From Turritopsis dohrnii (Eukaryota; Cnidaria; Hydrozoa; Anthoathecata; Oceaniidae), in assembly GCA_027922465.2 (NCBI GenBank), contig BQMF02000630.1, positions 1-64,000 of the forward strand: a stretch of DNA of 64,000 nt, read 5' to 3'. The position numbers were made by a program, and so were the translations under genes. Positions 1 to 12,301 of this stretch are shown here, one piece after another; within the stretch, counting starts at the first letter, position 1, and each line of letters begins with the position of its first letter. A model generated the notes under the pieces. The model worked only from the letters and a program-made list of their open reading frames with translations, was not told the DNA's origin and searched no databases.

Positions 1-121
1 ACTTCAGACATCGCTATCCAACCCACGTGTTCTGACTGAACAAAATGAATTTACTCTCCACACATTATATAACCTTCCACAACTAGACTTGTTTGGTATG
101 TGTGTGTGTGTTTGTATTTAG

Positions 122-3100
122 AAATGGTGAACGATGTGGTTATACCAGTGCCAGTCCTAGGTGTTCAGTATATCGGTGGACCTGTTGTAACCATCTTATC
201 CTCCAAGCAATCAAGTAAGGGCAGTTTTTTTCACAGTTCAAGTCTATGGACTAATCCTCGTTGCCATCTCTTCCTCTCCTCAATTATTCATCTATATATC
301 TTCCTAAAGGCCAATTTCCACTACGCTAGTTTTTACACGCAAAGCGAAATGGTTATTCCTTTCAAACAGCGAAACTTTTTACCCAAGCCAATCAAATTGC
401 AGGAAAACTTCGCCTAGTGGAAATCCATCTTTGCGTTCTTACGTCAGCAACGAACAAAGAACATTCATTTGGATTCTTCCTGGAGATATAGATGTGAGAT
501 GTTATTTGTGACTATATTTAGATCGTTACCGAATTCAATCCGATCTATTCGAGGCTATGTGTTTGTTAGTGAAACAACTGGTGACAAGATTGCAATCTTA
601 TTTTAAAGGAAAGGTTAGAAAATATGGAATTCATGAAGGCTTTCTTCAGTGAGAGCCTAGGTCCTTTAATTTTTCTGTTTCGATTTGCACTTGCTATCAT
701 TGTTGTTTTTCTTTTACTTCAGGAGGGAGTGGCCTTCAAAGCTTCGTTCAAAGGTCAAATACCCTTAAGTGAATATTTTGAATTAGTCGATGCACACTTT
801 GAGCAGCGCGTGTCTTTAAATACTTACAACGACCTGCTCAATCAGCGTGCATCGCAGTTTCGTGTCATTCAAAAGCGCTTATTGACACGTTTCAAGGACA
901 AGACGCCATCCCCGTTGAATCATCTGGACACGATCCTCGATGGAACATACAAACAGGTAGCTTAACTGGGAAATATTTGATGATCATGCTCTCGTTCAAC
1001 CAGCTCAGTTTGTGTTGCAGAGCTTAGGATATTTCTTTGTAAATGGTTATATAGCCTATATCTTGTTCAGACGGGTTTAACAAGTCCTAACTGAGTGTAG
1101 CTGAGGAATTTGTATGTTGGTAGCTAGATGTGCACATTCCCTTGCAGTTCTATCATCATCATGTTTTTGTGTGATACGAAAGATTCTTCAATGTTTCGTT
1201 GATTTTAGAACCCCCCAGATTTTCTTTTTCTTTCTTTTTGCAGATCTTGGCATTAGCAGATGAGTGCGCCAACACTGAACTCGCTCTGAAGTATGCGTCA
1301 AATGCTCTGTCCAGTGGAACTCATCTACTTAACTACCTAATTAGGTATGTTCATCATATCCTACCCTTTGCATTCTTACTATATTCTTTAAAGTTCTACA
1401 ACTGTAGCTTACTATCTACAACTGTAGCTAGCTTATGAGGTTGTCATACGAACGTTTGAGAGGTGTTTCCGATCATCCTGTAAGGTTTGTCGAATTTCAT
1501 CCGGATGATCACTGACGTTTAAAAAAGAAAATTTTCAAGTTCATCCAATTTGTTGTGGTTATTAGCTGACACTCTTTTTCACAAATTTATTTCGAAAATT
1601 TTTTATCCGGAAGTAAAATCAGGAATTGAAATTATCCCATAAGCGCTGCTCTGTTGATGCTTCCCGCCATGTGCTGAAACAAAAGTATCTGCCATCTTGG
1701 CTTGATTTTCCCACCAAAAAGCAAACTACCGACTTCACATCAAGGCCAGTGCGAAGCAATCTCAAGAAGTTTTGACCATACATGAAGTGAAAAATATATT
1801 TTACAAAAATACAATTTAAGCGTATGATGGCACTGTTAGAAAATCTTAATGGTTGAGTATAGGTTGCTTTTACGATTACCCGTTCAATAGGGTTTTGTTT
1901 GCATAGACTTGAGATGAATAAACAATTTAAACTGTTGTTTAAACTGAAGGATCAAGGTCAACTCGTTCATTGATGTTTTGATTGTAGTAATCCAATGTGT
2001 TTCTGTTGTAATCTAACAATCATAGAACAAATGAATGACCTCCATTATGTCGACCTGCTGTGTGTTTAAAAGGAATTTCGACATTGAATGAAGTACAGCC
2101 ACACCTATTCTCGAAAGTTCTTGATCTTATGATAATTTCTTGTGCTATCCACATTTAATCAAAATATGTTCGTGGTAACTAGATAGTCGTTGATAACCAT
2201 ATTGTTATTCAGATCATGTCATTTGATACAGGCTTTCATTACCATTCGCTGTCTATTACCTCTTTCCTTATCCTTTGTTAATATCACACTCACCTGTTAC
2301 TTCTATAAAACGTCCGCATGCAATATGATTTTTTGCAATTAAATTTCGGCCAAATGCCATGACGACATTGATTTTAAGGAGTTTATGTTTTTTTTTTTAG
2401 TCAATTATTAATAATTTTTTTTTCAACCTCGTAATGTCATTTTTATAGGTTATCAGTCGATCTTTCAGATCAAGAAGAGAAAATATTAAATGCTTGTCTG
2501 ACGCCTATCGTTTCCGAGTCCTTACTATTGGTAAGTTCACTAGATCGATATGACCACTGCGTGAAGTTTTCATCCTCTTTCCGCAATCGTTCAACAAGTT
2601 TTTAAGTTCGTAATCACATGACAGACCATCCTAGTAACTACAGACATGATCATCTATTGTTACGATAAAAGAGATCTGTTCAAGAGGGTTTTATTGACGT
2701 GAATCTTTTGTGATTAAATCTAAAAGAGGCAACACTTCGTTGTTAGGCGGTATGCTTTTGTCTTGTCAATGATAACAACTCCTTATTATATGACAAAGGG
2801 AAATCTAATAACTCTTGTAAATGATAGAATTATTCTTTAATTGTTTTTTTTTTTAAATTCTAGTTCATCTGTTAAAACTGTTTTGATGTAACTAATCGTG
2901 ATATTTTCTTTTTGCCATCCGTCTTTCTCAACTTTGTTTACATTTTCACGTCGTTCATTGCTGTGTTGTTACGAGAACAGTGATACAGCGACACAAGGGA
3001 ATAAAAAAGACTGAGGCCGGAATTGACCGCGTTTGTTTACATTTTAGCCAATCAGTTTTGCTATGTTCAGTAGAATAATAAAACTTGTCGCTCCTCCTCA

Positions 3101-3936
3101 GTGCTTTAAATTTTTACGACAAAGACCATGGAAACACAATGCTTTTGTTCTTTAAATTCAGGCGTGGACATGAATGAAATTGACATGTGACGATCTAGTG
3201 GATGGGAGGAAGATTAGTCATGTCGGATATAAGAATAAACACAGATTTTCTAAACAATATGCTTATACGTAACAACGCTCGTGCACAAACTAAGATATCG
3301 ATTTATTGTTTTATTCAGTGACAGGAATTGGCCTGAATTATTTAAAACTTTCACATACACAGGATTTCTGTATTGAACCTTGTATGTGCTATTTCTTTCC
3401 CGATTTGAAAATTAATAAGCAGGAATGCGGAATTGAGATGTTTTGTTGTTTTTTATAGGGTTGGCAAGAACTTGTGAACAGCAATGTGTTGTTTTTACTA
3501 AGAACATGTCTTGCGAAATCTACGAAAGACCGAAGTAGTAATATTTTCTGTCCTAACTAGATTGATATGTCCTAAAATTCATCCGATTCGTTTGAAAATG
3601 TCTGTCTTTTGAAATCATTTTTTTTTTCAAAACTAACTGGGTATAGTCGATCTAAACTTAATTTGCCAAATTAATTCCAAGTAACACGTTTTGATAATTT
3701 TAAAAACATTCGTTTCAAAAACATTCATCACGCAATATTTTTTCTCAGGTCAGCATTCACTTACAACGACTATTGAAAAAGATACGAGTAAACTGAAACG
3801 AAATATCTCGGTGATGGTGGACCGACTTAATAACGGGGCACGACTGAATCTAAACAAAACGAGGACGGTTAAAGCAAAGTTCGAACACGATGAGACACAA
3901 GGTGAAAAAATAATATTTGTTTCTGACAAGGAATAA
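122..3936 (+). CDS. BBS9: BBS9 (PTHB1), BBSome subunit: C-terminal seven exons, 5' part outside window
   Basis: BBS9 is a subunit of the BBSome, the coat-like complex that moves membrane cargo in and out of cilia. Exons read from GT/AG sites with matching phases: 122-214, 522-613, 723-956, 1244-1344, 2449-2530, 3459-3534 and 3749-3936 (TAA), giving about 287 residues. Seen motifs include VQYIGGPVVTILSSKQS, RYRIQSDLFEAM, FKDKTPSPLNHLDTILDGTY, the ILALADE segment, GWQELVNSNVLFLLRTCLAK and, near the end, ISVMVDRLNNGARL. These follow the order of the vertebrate PTHB1 C-terminal half. The N-terminal beta-propeller must lie upstream of base 1. The last exon ends shortly after the conserved RLNNGARL segment, so the tail is shorter than in human, which continues for several dozen residues. 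The 3534 donor (GTAGTA) is the weakest site. The open frame from 624 through 722 is intron sequence that happens to be in frame. Confidence 0.93.
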
Positions 3937-4077
3937 AGCTTAATTATTATTATTTCGTTTCTTCTGTGCGGTGGAAACCCATGAAATCTTTTCGACCCGA
4001 AAAGATTGTAGCTCATTGAAAACTCGTGTTCATAATCTATCCTTCATTACAGCATTTCTCTCCTTCATCGTAATAAA
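3932..4077 (+). promoter_or_regulatory. candidate poly(A) signals of BBS9
   Basis: An AATAAA overlaps the end of the BBS9 coding region at 3932-3937 and another lies at 4072-4077. The second is the more plausible cleavage signal because the first overlaps the stop codon. Motif only; no transcript evidence. Confidence 0.35.
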
Positions 4078-5677
4078 GGAACTTCGTAGGTTGCCATCAC
4101 CAATTGTGAATGATATAAACCTCAGTATGAAGTAAAGTTAATAGGAGGTGAAGTCTGCTGTGACGAATGAATTATGAATTGGTCTGAACTTATCCGATTT
4201 ATTGTCGTATCAAAAGTTTGCTGTTTTACATTCCCATTATACGACGAATATGAAATAATTCGGATGAAACGAATGCAATAAATGTTCGTAGAGATTTGCA
4301 CAGTGGAAACAAAGTGCCGTTTTTTTTCAGATTTCGATAATACCGTTCTTCGAAAGCGTATGGTTAGCAACACGGAGGTACCAAACGAATCTTAAAAAAT
4401 CTCCACATGTAAATAACTATCTGCCGATGTAATTAAGAAGATAAAGGAGACTTACTTATTGTGTATAAGACGAAGGAAATTTGTTATTTATAAAGATTAT
4501 ATTGGGATGTATTATAATCTTTTATGTTGTTCAAATAAAATGACTACTACTTGTCAATTGGTACGTCAGTTGTGATTAGCCTGTAGACGCTACCGCTAAT
4601 TATAGACCTTGTAGGCATTATCACATGTTTGCAGAAACGATTTTTACGATCTTAATTGCAAAATAGTTTCATAACTGTAAAGATTTCGCATAGAAACGAG
4701 TATGTACAGTCAATGGAACACACAAGTGATGACTGTGTTTACAAGAATTTGCTGAGTGAAGTGATCTGAGATTTGATTACTCACCCACTTCGCTGAACAA
4801 TTTTTTTAATTTTTCTAATAAACATACAGTGTAAGAGTGTAATAAGTGTGATTAATTCGCTCCGAATTGTTATTACGAAGTACAACTACCATTGAGAAAA
4901 ATAATTTAAAACCAAATAAGTTAAAGGTTTCTTTTTCATAATTGCGAGTACAACCTCGACTAAGTACAGACCTAAAAATCCGATTTTTGGCGACACTCAC
5001 CAGGCTTTGATTGGCTCTTTCAAATACTCTCACATTTGATTGGCTCTCTCAAGTACTCTCACATTTGTCACTGTCAGTGTTAACATATTTACGCGCATGA
5101 AAAGAGCATGGGATGCATTATTTGATGTATCACGGAACAAGTTGTTTTTGATGAGAAGTTGCCGTGCAAAATTAACGTTACTATGTCAACAAATAAAGAA
5201 ATCACATAACTTCAATTTTGTGGTTGATAAGTAAAGTGCAAGTTAATTATTTATATACAACTTTGATCAATTATTTCAATAAGATCTCAAATAGCAAGGA
5301 GGATATTCAGGGTGGAGAGCTTTATGAGTTTATGAAAAGTAAATATATCACCATGCTTCTTAATATTGAGACTACGAAGGGAGAAAAATAGTCTGTTGGA
5401 AGAATTAGTTTGATTTTTTCTTTCGGTTATTCAAATTACAAAATGATACTAAGACGGAACAAACTCACAAATTTCAAAATTTAGGTAAACTATGCCACAG
5501 AGAAGAGTGAGATGTTCCAGACAGATCTTTTTCCTTTCATTAAAAAAAATTGAATCCTGTTAGAAAATAACCAAATTGTAAAAAGGTAAAATGCAGTGTC
5601 CAAGAATTCCATTTACAATGTTGTGTTAATGTTCTTCCAGCTGCTCTTTCTTTCACTTTCAACTAGTGAGGCATGCT
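3937..5677. other. gene-free interval between BBS9 and the tetraspanin
   Basis: No recognisable coding sequence on either strand; the short open frames here have no protein-like character. It contains the BBS9 3' end, a short imperfect hairpin at about 4748-4800 (arms TTGCTGAGTGAAGTG / CACTTCGCTGAACAA) and a two-copy 29 bp direct repeat beginning TTTGATTGGCTCT at 5006-5063. The two genes converge on this interval. Confidence 0.6.
5006..5063. repeat. two-copy 29 bp tandem repeat
   Basis: Two head-to-tail copies of a 29 bp unit starting TTTGATTGGCTCT and ending ACTCTCACA, differing at two positions. It lies in the interval between convergent genes and no function is apparent. Confidence 0.7.
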
Positions 5678-6942
5678 TTATACAACTTCATATTCCCCTT
5701 TGATGGCTTTCATCAAACAACATGCGAAGATGATGCCAAGTAACTAAAAATAAAATGAATGTTAAGTTTAAGTACTGAAACACACTCAGCATATAAGTCA
5801 CAAATGCCATTAAATACCTGAATAAAAGCAATGCCTAGAGCAACAGCACCAATGACAACTAAATTGTGTTTCACGAAATCAATAAACTTCTTCTTGCAAC
5901 CGTCTTTGTAAAGAGTTTTTCCACAATCTTTTTTTTCATGGCAAGATTTTGGTTTTTGATCAGGACAGAAGTCGGAGTTGCCAGCAGGGACTGTGAATGT
6001 TTTGTTTTCAACACCACAGCAATCAAATTTCTGTTGTGCCCAATCAAGAATCTTCTTAGCACCAGGTTGGTCTGAATTAGAATAGTCGTTAACAGCTCTC
6101 ACCAATGCCTTGGTTGCCACATCTTCAACCTGAAAGTAAAATTTGTCAGTGTTAAAAAAAGAAATTTATGTGCAACAAAATGAAACTTCAGTTTTTCATT
6201 ATGTTTAAACCAACCTTTTTCTTGTATGCAAAGCCAAGAGCACCAGCAACAATTTCCAATATAAAGATGATACCAAGAAGAACAGCAAAAGTTGTCACCA
6301 TGCAATAGTTTTCTTTGATTGCACCACAACATCCAAGGAATCCAATCACAAAGACAATGACACCAACTACGATCAGGAAAACGGCAGCATTGGCAAATTT
6401 GTTGTCAGCATATGAAAAGTAATCTCCATATTTGTCTCGGATAATGGCACCAACAACAATCAAAGCCAGTCCACTCAACTAAATAGAAATATAAGAATTA
6501 ACTTGACTTTAAAGCTTAGATATATATATAAGTACGTACATACATTGCTAAGGTGTGGACATAAGATATAGCAAACATCAATATGTACAATAAGTTTCTT
6601 AGAAATTTGTCATGCAGTAATGCAGTAACCCATGTTTCAGAAAACAAATAGTTAACACCAGGTTCACATTCCACTGTTTCTGATAAATAGAGAAAGTATA
6701 CTATAATCACTAACTTTGCTATATACAAAGAAAAAACAACGTGCATATTTTTTGTTTTTCAGACAAGTACACGTATGGCTGTTGATCCTGGAGTGACACT
6801 ATATTCGCATCGACGATCAGAAAATAAGGAAATAAGGGATGTAACAAAAAATACGAAATCATTATGTAACATTACTTACCCAAAACAGGAAGTTGAAAAA
6901 GAACATAAGATATTTAATGACAGCCATTTTACCCTCAACCAT
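5678..6942 (-). CDS. tetraspanin (CD9/CD63-like), complete four-exon gene, 234 aa
   Basis: Four-span membrane organiser protein that builds tetraspanin-enriched domains at the plasma membrane or endosome. Exons (minus strand): 6942-6880, 6478-6215, 6129-5818 and 5743-5678 (TAA); all joins are at codon boundaries. TM1 contains KYLMFFFNFLFWLSGLALIV, split by intron 1. TM2 and TM3 follow, with the GCCGA motif after TM2 and ENYCM before TM3. The large extracellular loop (about residues 107-185) carries the diagnostic CCG plus four further cysteines (FC, SC, DC, GC), so six cysteines and three expected disulfides. TM4 runs from NLVVIGAVALGIAFIQ into LLGIIFACCLMKAI. The protein ends GEYEVV, which could be a Tyr-based sorting signal (YEVV), as in endosomal tetraspanins. 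A second Met (residue 6) is an alternative start. The subfamily is not assigned. Confidence 0.93.
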
Positions 6943-7673
6943 CTTGGCAGCTATTTAAATAATCCGAAGATCTGAATACAAATTCACAACCTACGAGTAA
7001 GGCTCTTGTCGTCAGACTGATGTTACTTCGCGGGTTGAAGGGGCGTACATATTATCTTAAAATTTTCACTTCCAGTCTTTTTTACGCGCAGACCAATCAC
7101 AAGACTTATTCAAAGTCCAAAGCTGGAGTTCTTACTCGGAGGATTTTAATCCCACTTATCAATTATGAAATAACAAAAAAATGCTGATTTTCATTTTTAG
7201 TAACTCCGATGAAGAGCACGCATTTTGTGTGTATTTTGCAAAATAAAAATGGTACTTTAGTTGTGCCGTATCATGGACAGAAGCAATTTCAGAATTTGAT
7301 ATGATAGAAAAATAATGAAAGAATGCACGAGTCACAGAATAACTCTTTCTTATTATTGTATTTCAGCATTTAAATTGATAAGCAAAATAAAATAAAATAA
7401 CAATGCAAAAGTGAAAGAAAATAAAAGAATTTAAATGAAAGTTTATAATCAAGTTCCTTTAAAAATATCATTAATGTAAAAGAATTTGGATCATTTTTAA
7501 GGTTTTTTGCATGTCACAACTCTATCATTCCATCAGAAATTCCATATGACTATACTGTTCTGTTATATCTTAATGATTTGGTATTAAGAAAGACTAATTT
7601 TTCTGCACGCATGCCTGCCAGTATTATATATACACACACTAATAAAACGAAACTTTTCTTTTGCCATTATTAG

Positions 7674-7990
7674 GGGGTCTATAGCTCAGTTGGTTAGACA
7701 GTGGGCTTGTAATACAAGGGTGATAGTTGGTAGTGGTTCAAATCTCTGCACTGTAAAAGAATGCTAATGTGATATGAACACTTATGTATGCAGCAGAAGG
7801 CTGTATGAAATTGTGAATGTAATGAATGATAGAGTGCCAAAAATTACTGAAGACCACAATCACCTATCAGTCTAGTATGTGCAAGTTCTCTGCCTTAAAA
7901 TCAGAGGTATACAATTTTGGTTGAGGCCCACCAGTGTGTTCACTGCCCAATTCTACCCCGGTAAAATAAATTCAAGAAAAAAAAAATTAG
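7674..7990 (+). mobile_element. tRNA-derived SINE
   Basis: The head looks like a tRNA gene: a pol III A box in TAGCTCAGTTGGTTAGAC, an anticodon-like arm GGGCTTGTAATACAAGGG resembling tRNA-Thr(UGU), and a B box GTGGTTCAAATCTC. The acceptor stem cannot pair and about 240 bp of non-tRNA body follow, ending in an A-rich tail (about 7974-7987). That layout is a tRNA-type SINE and not a working tRNA gene. Clear target-site duplications were not found. Boundaries are approximate. Confidence 0.75.
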
Positions 7991-8132
7991 CAACAATAAT
8001 GGAGTCATTAAGTTTGTAATAAGAATTCAGAATGAGTAAATCTTTTAAGATCTTTGAATAAATGTTCTAATGCAAAAGTGGCTTAATTATAAATGAAAAC
8101 ATCTATATTGAGCTTCATTGCGTTGATATATC

Positions 8133-9178
8133 TGTTACAGGGATTGTGATAAATTCGGGGATTATGCATATACCAGTTATTTTACATAATTCCCGGCCAA
8201 ATTGGGTAATTTGATTAATACAAACTTTTTCATCAAATTTCCTGGTTATTTTATATAATTCCCATAGAGAATGGGGAATGTGATTAAAAAGTGTTCTATT
8301 TGTCAAATTCGCCGGCTAGTATGCATAATTTCTAGGTTGTTTTGTGCTAAAACAGAATTGAAAGGAAAGGAGACGTGTTGTTTCTTTAGTTTACGTCGTT
8401 TTAAGCTATACCTTACCGCGTCGAGCTTGGTGGCATTAAAAAGAAGATCTTTTCGGAAGAAGATTATTAAGCTATAAAAAGCGAAAAAGGGTATGTTAAA
8501 ATACTTTTCAAGTTAGTTAATGTAGTATCTCCAAGAAAAATAATGTCGTTCTATTTTTGTAAAGCTGTTTTTTTACTCTAAAATAACCACCAAACTATGA
8601 TAAACGAAACTAGAAGACTAAGAAAATAAAACTAACAAAAGATTAAAACTTAACATATCAATGTCTTTTATTATTGTCACAGGGTAAGCAGCTGTGGCAC
8701 TTAGAAGTCACAGTTTTTTAGCTTTTCTACACGAGCACAAATTGTTTAGGCAAGCTGTCTTACAGTTGTACAGCTTGCAGCCTTGGTCACCAGATAACGA
8801 TGACTTTCCCGCGCATTCTCGTAGTGATATATCAGTTGAAGGGACATCAGCAATATCGATGATTCCTGCTTTGCTAGTTGTGAATTGATCCGATTATGCA
8901 AAAAAATCTTATTTTCTCATTAATCTTATCACTTCATAGTATACAAAAGAATAACAGGTTGATAAATAACACTCCCCAAAAACGAATGGTTATTATGTAA
9001 AATAACTGGTGAAAGTAACGAACCTCGTGATATTTGTTACAATTACCAACTTTAATGGGAATTATAGAAAATGACCGGTTATTATGCGAAATTACCCAAA
9101 GAGAAGTCAATTTTTGGTTATTATGCATAATAACCGGGGAATATGCATAGTTCCCAATTTATCATATTCTCTGTAACA
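8133..9178. mobile_element. 1.05 kb inverted-repeat DNA element, non-autonomous
   Basis: The left end TGTTACAGGGATTGTGATAA and the right end (complement of ATCATATTCTCTGTAACA) are inverted copies; the match extends about 38 bp through a GATAAATT.GG..TATGCATA pattern. Inside both ends, short motifs of the form GGTTATTATGCATAATT(A/C)CC recur several times in both orientations. No transposase is recognisable; the two open frames at 8271-8477 and 8694-8888 have no family resemblance. TA next to CAGRGA would fit a TA target site, but the duplication is not certain. Confidence 0.7.
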
Positions 9179-10411
9179 TATATATTCCAATTCAAAAACA
9201 TTCACTACTTTAAAACAAAGTAGTAAAAATAATTTTGTGCTGATTTGACTTATTTTCTGATCGAAATTGCCTTTTCTAAAAGGGTTTTTCTTAAATGGTT
9301 TCTATTTCTCAACTTGATTCTGAAATCTTATCTCAGTCAAAACTTTCTTGCAAATAATTTTTCACTCTGAACATTGCAAAGATTAATCATGGTTGGTAAC
9401 TTTTCCATAAAACACAAATTATGAGTTGCACTATGGAACAGAAAACACTGTCATAAACGTAGAATGTGTTGATAATAGACGATTTCAGAGATCCTGAAGC
9501 CATTGTGTTATTTATTATTACTAGCCTAGAAAACAATAAGGGAAGTTGCAATCAGCATGAAGGTAATGAAGAAAAATTGATAAAATGGTTAAAAATAATT
9601 GTCATTAACAGTCTAGGGTTAATATTAAAATAATAAAAAGAAGTAAATCTTATAAACATGTGTCGACATCATGTATATATTTAAACAAATCGCACGTTCA
9701 GTCAAGTCTACCCCGCATGATATAATCAATAACATTAAAAACATAATGGCTGTTGGTGCTTGTTGCGAGGTTTCCTGGTTCGATTCAACTCATAGTGTGA
9801 TAATGCAAACTCTCCTCTTTATTAAGGTTTCAAAATGCTGAATTCATATCCTAGAATATTGATGTATATATAATCCATAATTTTGTTGTCGGGATGAAGA
9901 TCTATGAATTTGTATTTTATTTACTTGACCTTACATGCCACCTCATCAGATCAGGTTTCATGTAATGTGTCAGTTTAATTATAGATTATATATTATATTT
10001 CCTGCAAAAGTTGTGTGTTCTAAAGTATAATTTGGAATCACAGTTGTGTCATGGTACTTATCTTTAAGTTGTGATTCAGAAATCATAATGAAGCTTCAGT
10101 GGACAGCTTTTCAAAGCTTAACAAAGATGCGATATTGTCCCTGTTTTAAAAAGTTATATATTGGTGTATGTTGGTCAATTATTTTCATGGTGTTTGATTG
10201 TCTGGTTATCTCTTTCACTGTCATTGATTTCATTGTTATTCATTGTTTTTTTCTTAATCCATCAGGGCCGTAATTACTGTATTGTGTAGCGTATAAATGT
10301 TGATAATATAAAATTAATAACAGCTTACAAATGTTTAAGAATATGTTTTATTGTTATGATAAAGATCAAAAAAATATTCAATAAAGTTACAGATAAAGAT
10401 ACAATTTCACT
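9179..10411. other. interval upstream of MGAT1, no gene seen
   Basis: AT-rich sequence without supportable coding regions. Around 9764-9790 there is an isolated B-box-like GGTTCGATTC that may be a worn SINE fragment. A pyrimidine-poor TTACAG at 10387-10392 shortly precedes the MGAT1 start and could be a splice acceptor for a 5' UTR intron or leader; this is inference. Confidence 0.5.
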
Positions 10412-12301
10412 ATGCTGAGAAAGATGAAAAAGATTATTACGGATATCATTTGCTGCAGAGCAAAAAAGTCTACAACACTCATTATTATATTGGCTTTTGT
10501 TTTTGTGATTGGTAATTTATTCTTATTGAAAACATTTTATAATGGGCAAACATCTGAAAATTCTGTTCCAATTGTATGGACATTTCATACTGATGAAAAT
10601 ATTGATTCTACTGAGAGGACATTATTAAAAGTATCTGAAAAGAAGTTTTTACCACCTGATGAACCACAGACAAAAAAAACTGACAAAAAAATAAAAATTG
10701 TTACGACACCAAAACTAGAAATCATACACACTACTGCAAGTAACAACACAAAGACAGCAAAACAGTATAAGTATAAAATTGGAGTTCTTGTTATTGCTTG
10801 CAATCGACCAGCAGTCGGTCGTTGTCTGGACAAAATATTGAAGTATAAGCCAACTGGTGAAGATATACCTATCATTGTTAGTCAAGATTGTGGGCATGAA
10901 GCCACTGCCAATGTTATTCGATCTTATGGAGATAAAGTCACACATATTCAACAGCCGGACTTAGGTGATGTTCGAAATGTGCCATTAAACATGCGCAGAT
11001 GGATGGGTTATTATAAGATATCACGTCATTTCAAGTTTGCGTTAGGGAAAGTATTTTCTGATTGGTCAGTCGACAGTGTTATTATTGTGGAAGATGATAT
11101 TGATATTGGTATGTCAGATTATTTTATATTCAGTATGTATTCACTCTTTCCTGCCTCTCACAAACTCAAACCTTTAATGGGTTGAGAGACATTGTTTATC
11201 AATTTTCCAATTATCGAGAAGCGTAATAAGAGATTGATTTAAACAGTTTCAGTTCTCATGTAACTTCATGTAAAAACTATGTATGATGCTACTTGCAAGT
11301 TGTAAATTTAGCCTGGATATGACGATTCTTTTCCATGGTTCTAACTTTGATAAGGGTAAGATTTCATGAGGAACAAAATTTTTCCAGTCATATCATATCA
11401 ATCTATAAACCTTGTTAGATTGAAAGATGAATTGGAAACTACGATCCTATTTTTCCTTTCGTCTAAGCTGCATCATACATAAATGTTACCTGGTAACAAT
11501 TCAAAACTCTTTGAAGAAAAATTTGAATGTGAATGAGAAATAAACTTTCTTTCCTTGAAAATGGCTCGTCCCGTTTCTTCAACTTATTTGCTTGTTTTTA
11601 TAGCTCCTGATTTCTTTGATTATTTCTTGGCGACACGACCATTACTGGACCAAGACGAAAGTATATATTGTATATCTGCTTGGAACGATAACGGAAAATC
11701 AGATTTGATAGAACACTCAGCAATCGACTTACTCTATCGATCAGATTTCTTTCCTGGCCTTGGCTGGTTGATGACTAGAAAGTTGTGGAAAGAGTTTGGT
11801 CCGAAATGGCCGCTCGGATTTTGGGATGACTGGGTGAGGGCACCTGAGCAACGCAAGAATCGGGTTTGTATCCGCCCGGAAATATCTAGGACGAAGACGT
11901 TCGGTAGAGTTGGTGTCAGTCTTGGACAGTTTTTTGATCAATATCTGAAGTATATCAAGTTAAATAGCCAACCGTATCCATTCCGAGATTATGACTTGAC
12001 TTATTTATTACAAAAAAATTACGACGAACCGTTTGCTGAAGTTGCATATAACTCTCAGGAGATACAACCTGATGTCGTCATGGCACCCAACGACAATCCA
12101 ACTGATGAGACAGTGAAAATCACTTACAGTGATAAGGGTGAACTCGAGATGTTGTTGAGAAAATTTGGTCTCATGACGGATTTTAAGGCCGGGGTTGCTC
12201 GGACAGCTTACAAAGGCGTGATAACGTTTTTCATGAACAGTCGAAGAGTGTATTTAGTTCCGAGGAATGGTTGGACAGGATATAAAGATAGGAGGAAATA
12301 G
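10412..12301 (+). CDS. MGAT1: alpha-1,3-mannosyl-glycoprotein 2-beta-N-acetylglucosaminyltransferase (GnT-I), 464 aa
   Basis: GnT-I is the Golgi enzyme that adds the first GlcNAc to Man5GlcNAc2 and so opens the path to hybrid and complex N-glycans. Exon 1 is 10412-11108 and exon 2 is 11604-12301 (TAG); the phase-1 intron falls inside the codon after VEDDIDI. It is a type II membrane protein: short basic cytosolic tail, signal anchor at about residues 20-40 (TTLIIILAFVFVIGNLFLL), a stem of about 80 residues rich in Thr and Lys, then the catalytic domain starting at KIGVLVIACNRP. The metal/UDP-binding EDD motif is at about 227-229. Exon 2 carries APDFFDYF, SAWNDNGK, YRSDFFPGLGWL, FWDDWVRAPEQR, CIRPEISRTKTFGR and GQFFDQYLKYIKLN, all hallmarks of GnT-I. 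It is slightly longer than human (445 aa). Nothing is broken. Confidence 0.95.

Noticed and set aside
624..722. Open frame with a hydrophobic stretch upstream of a BBS9 exon, looking like a TM start
   Set aside because: It is intron sequence; the exon begins at 723 after a TTACTTCAG acceptor, and BBS9 has no TM helix there.
7674..7760. Functional tRNA-Thr gene
   Set aside because: Acceptor-stem ends do not pair, the anticodon stem is irregular, and a SINE body with an A-rich tail follows.
10046..10273. 75-residue hydrophobic protein upstream of MGAT1
   Set aside because: No family resemblance, no exon context, in AT-rich flank.
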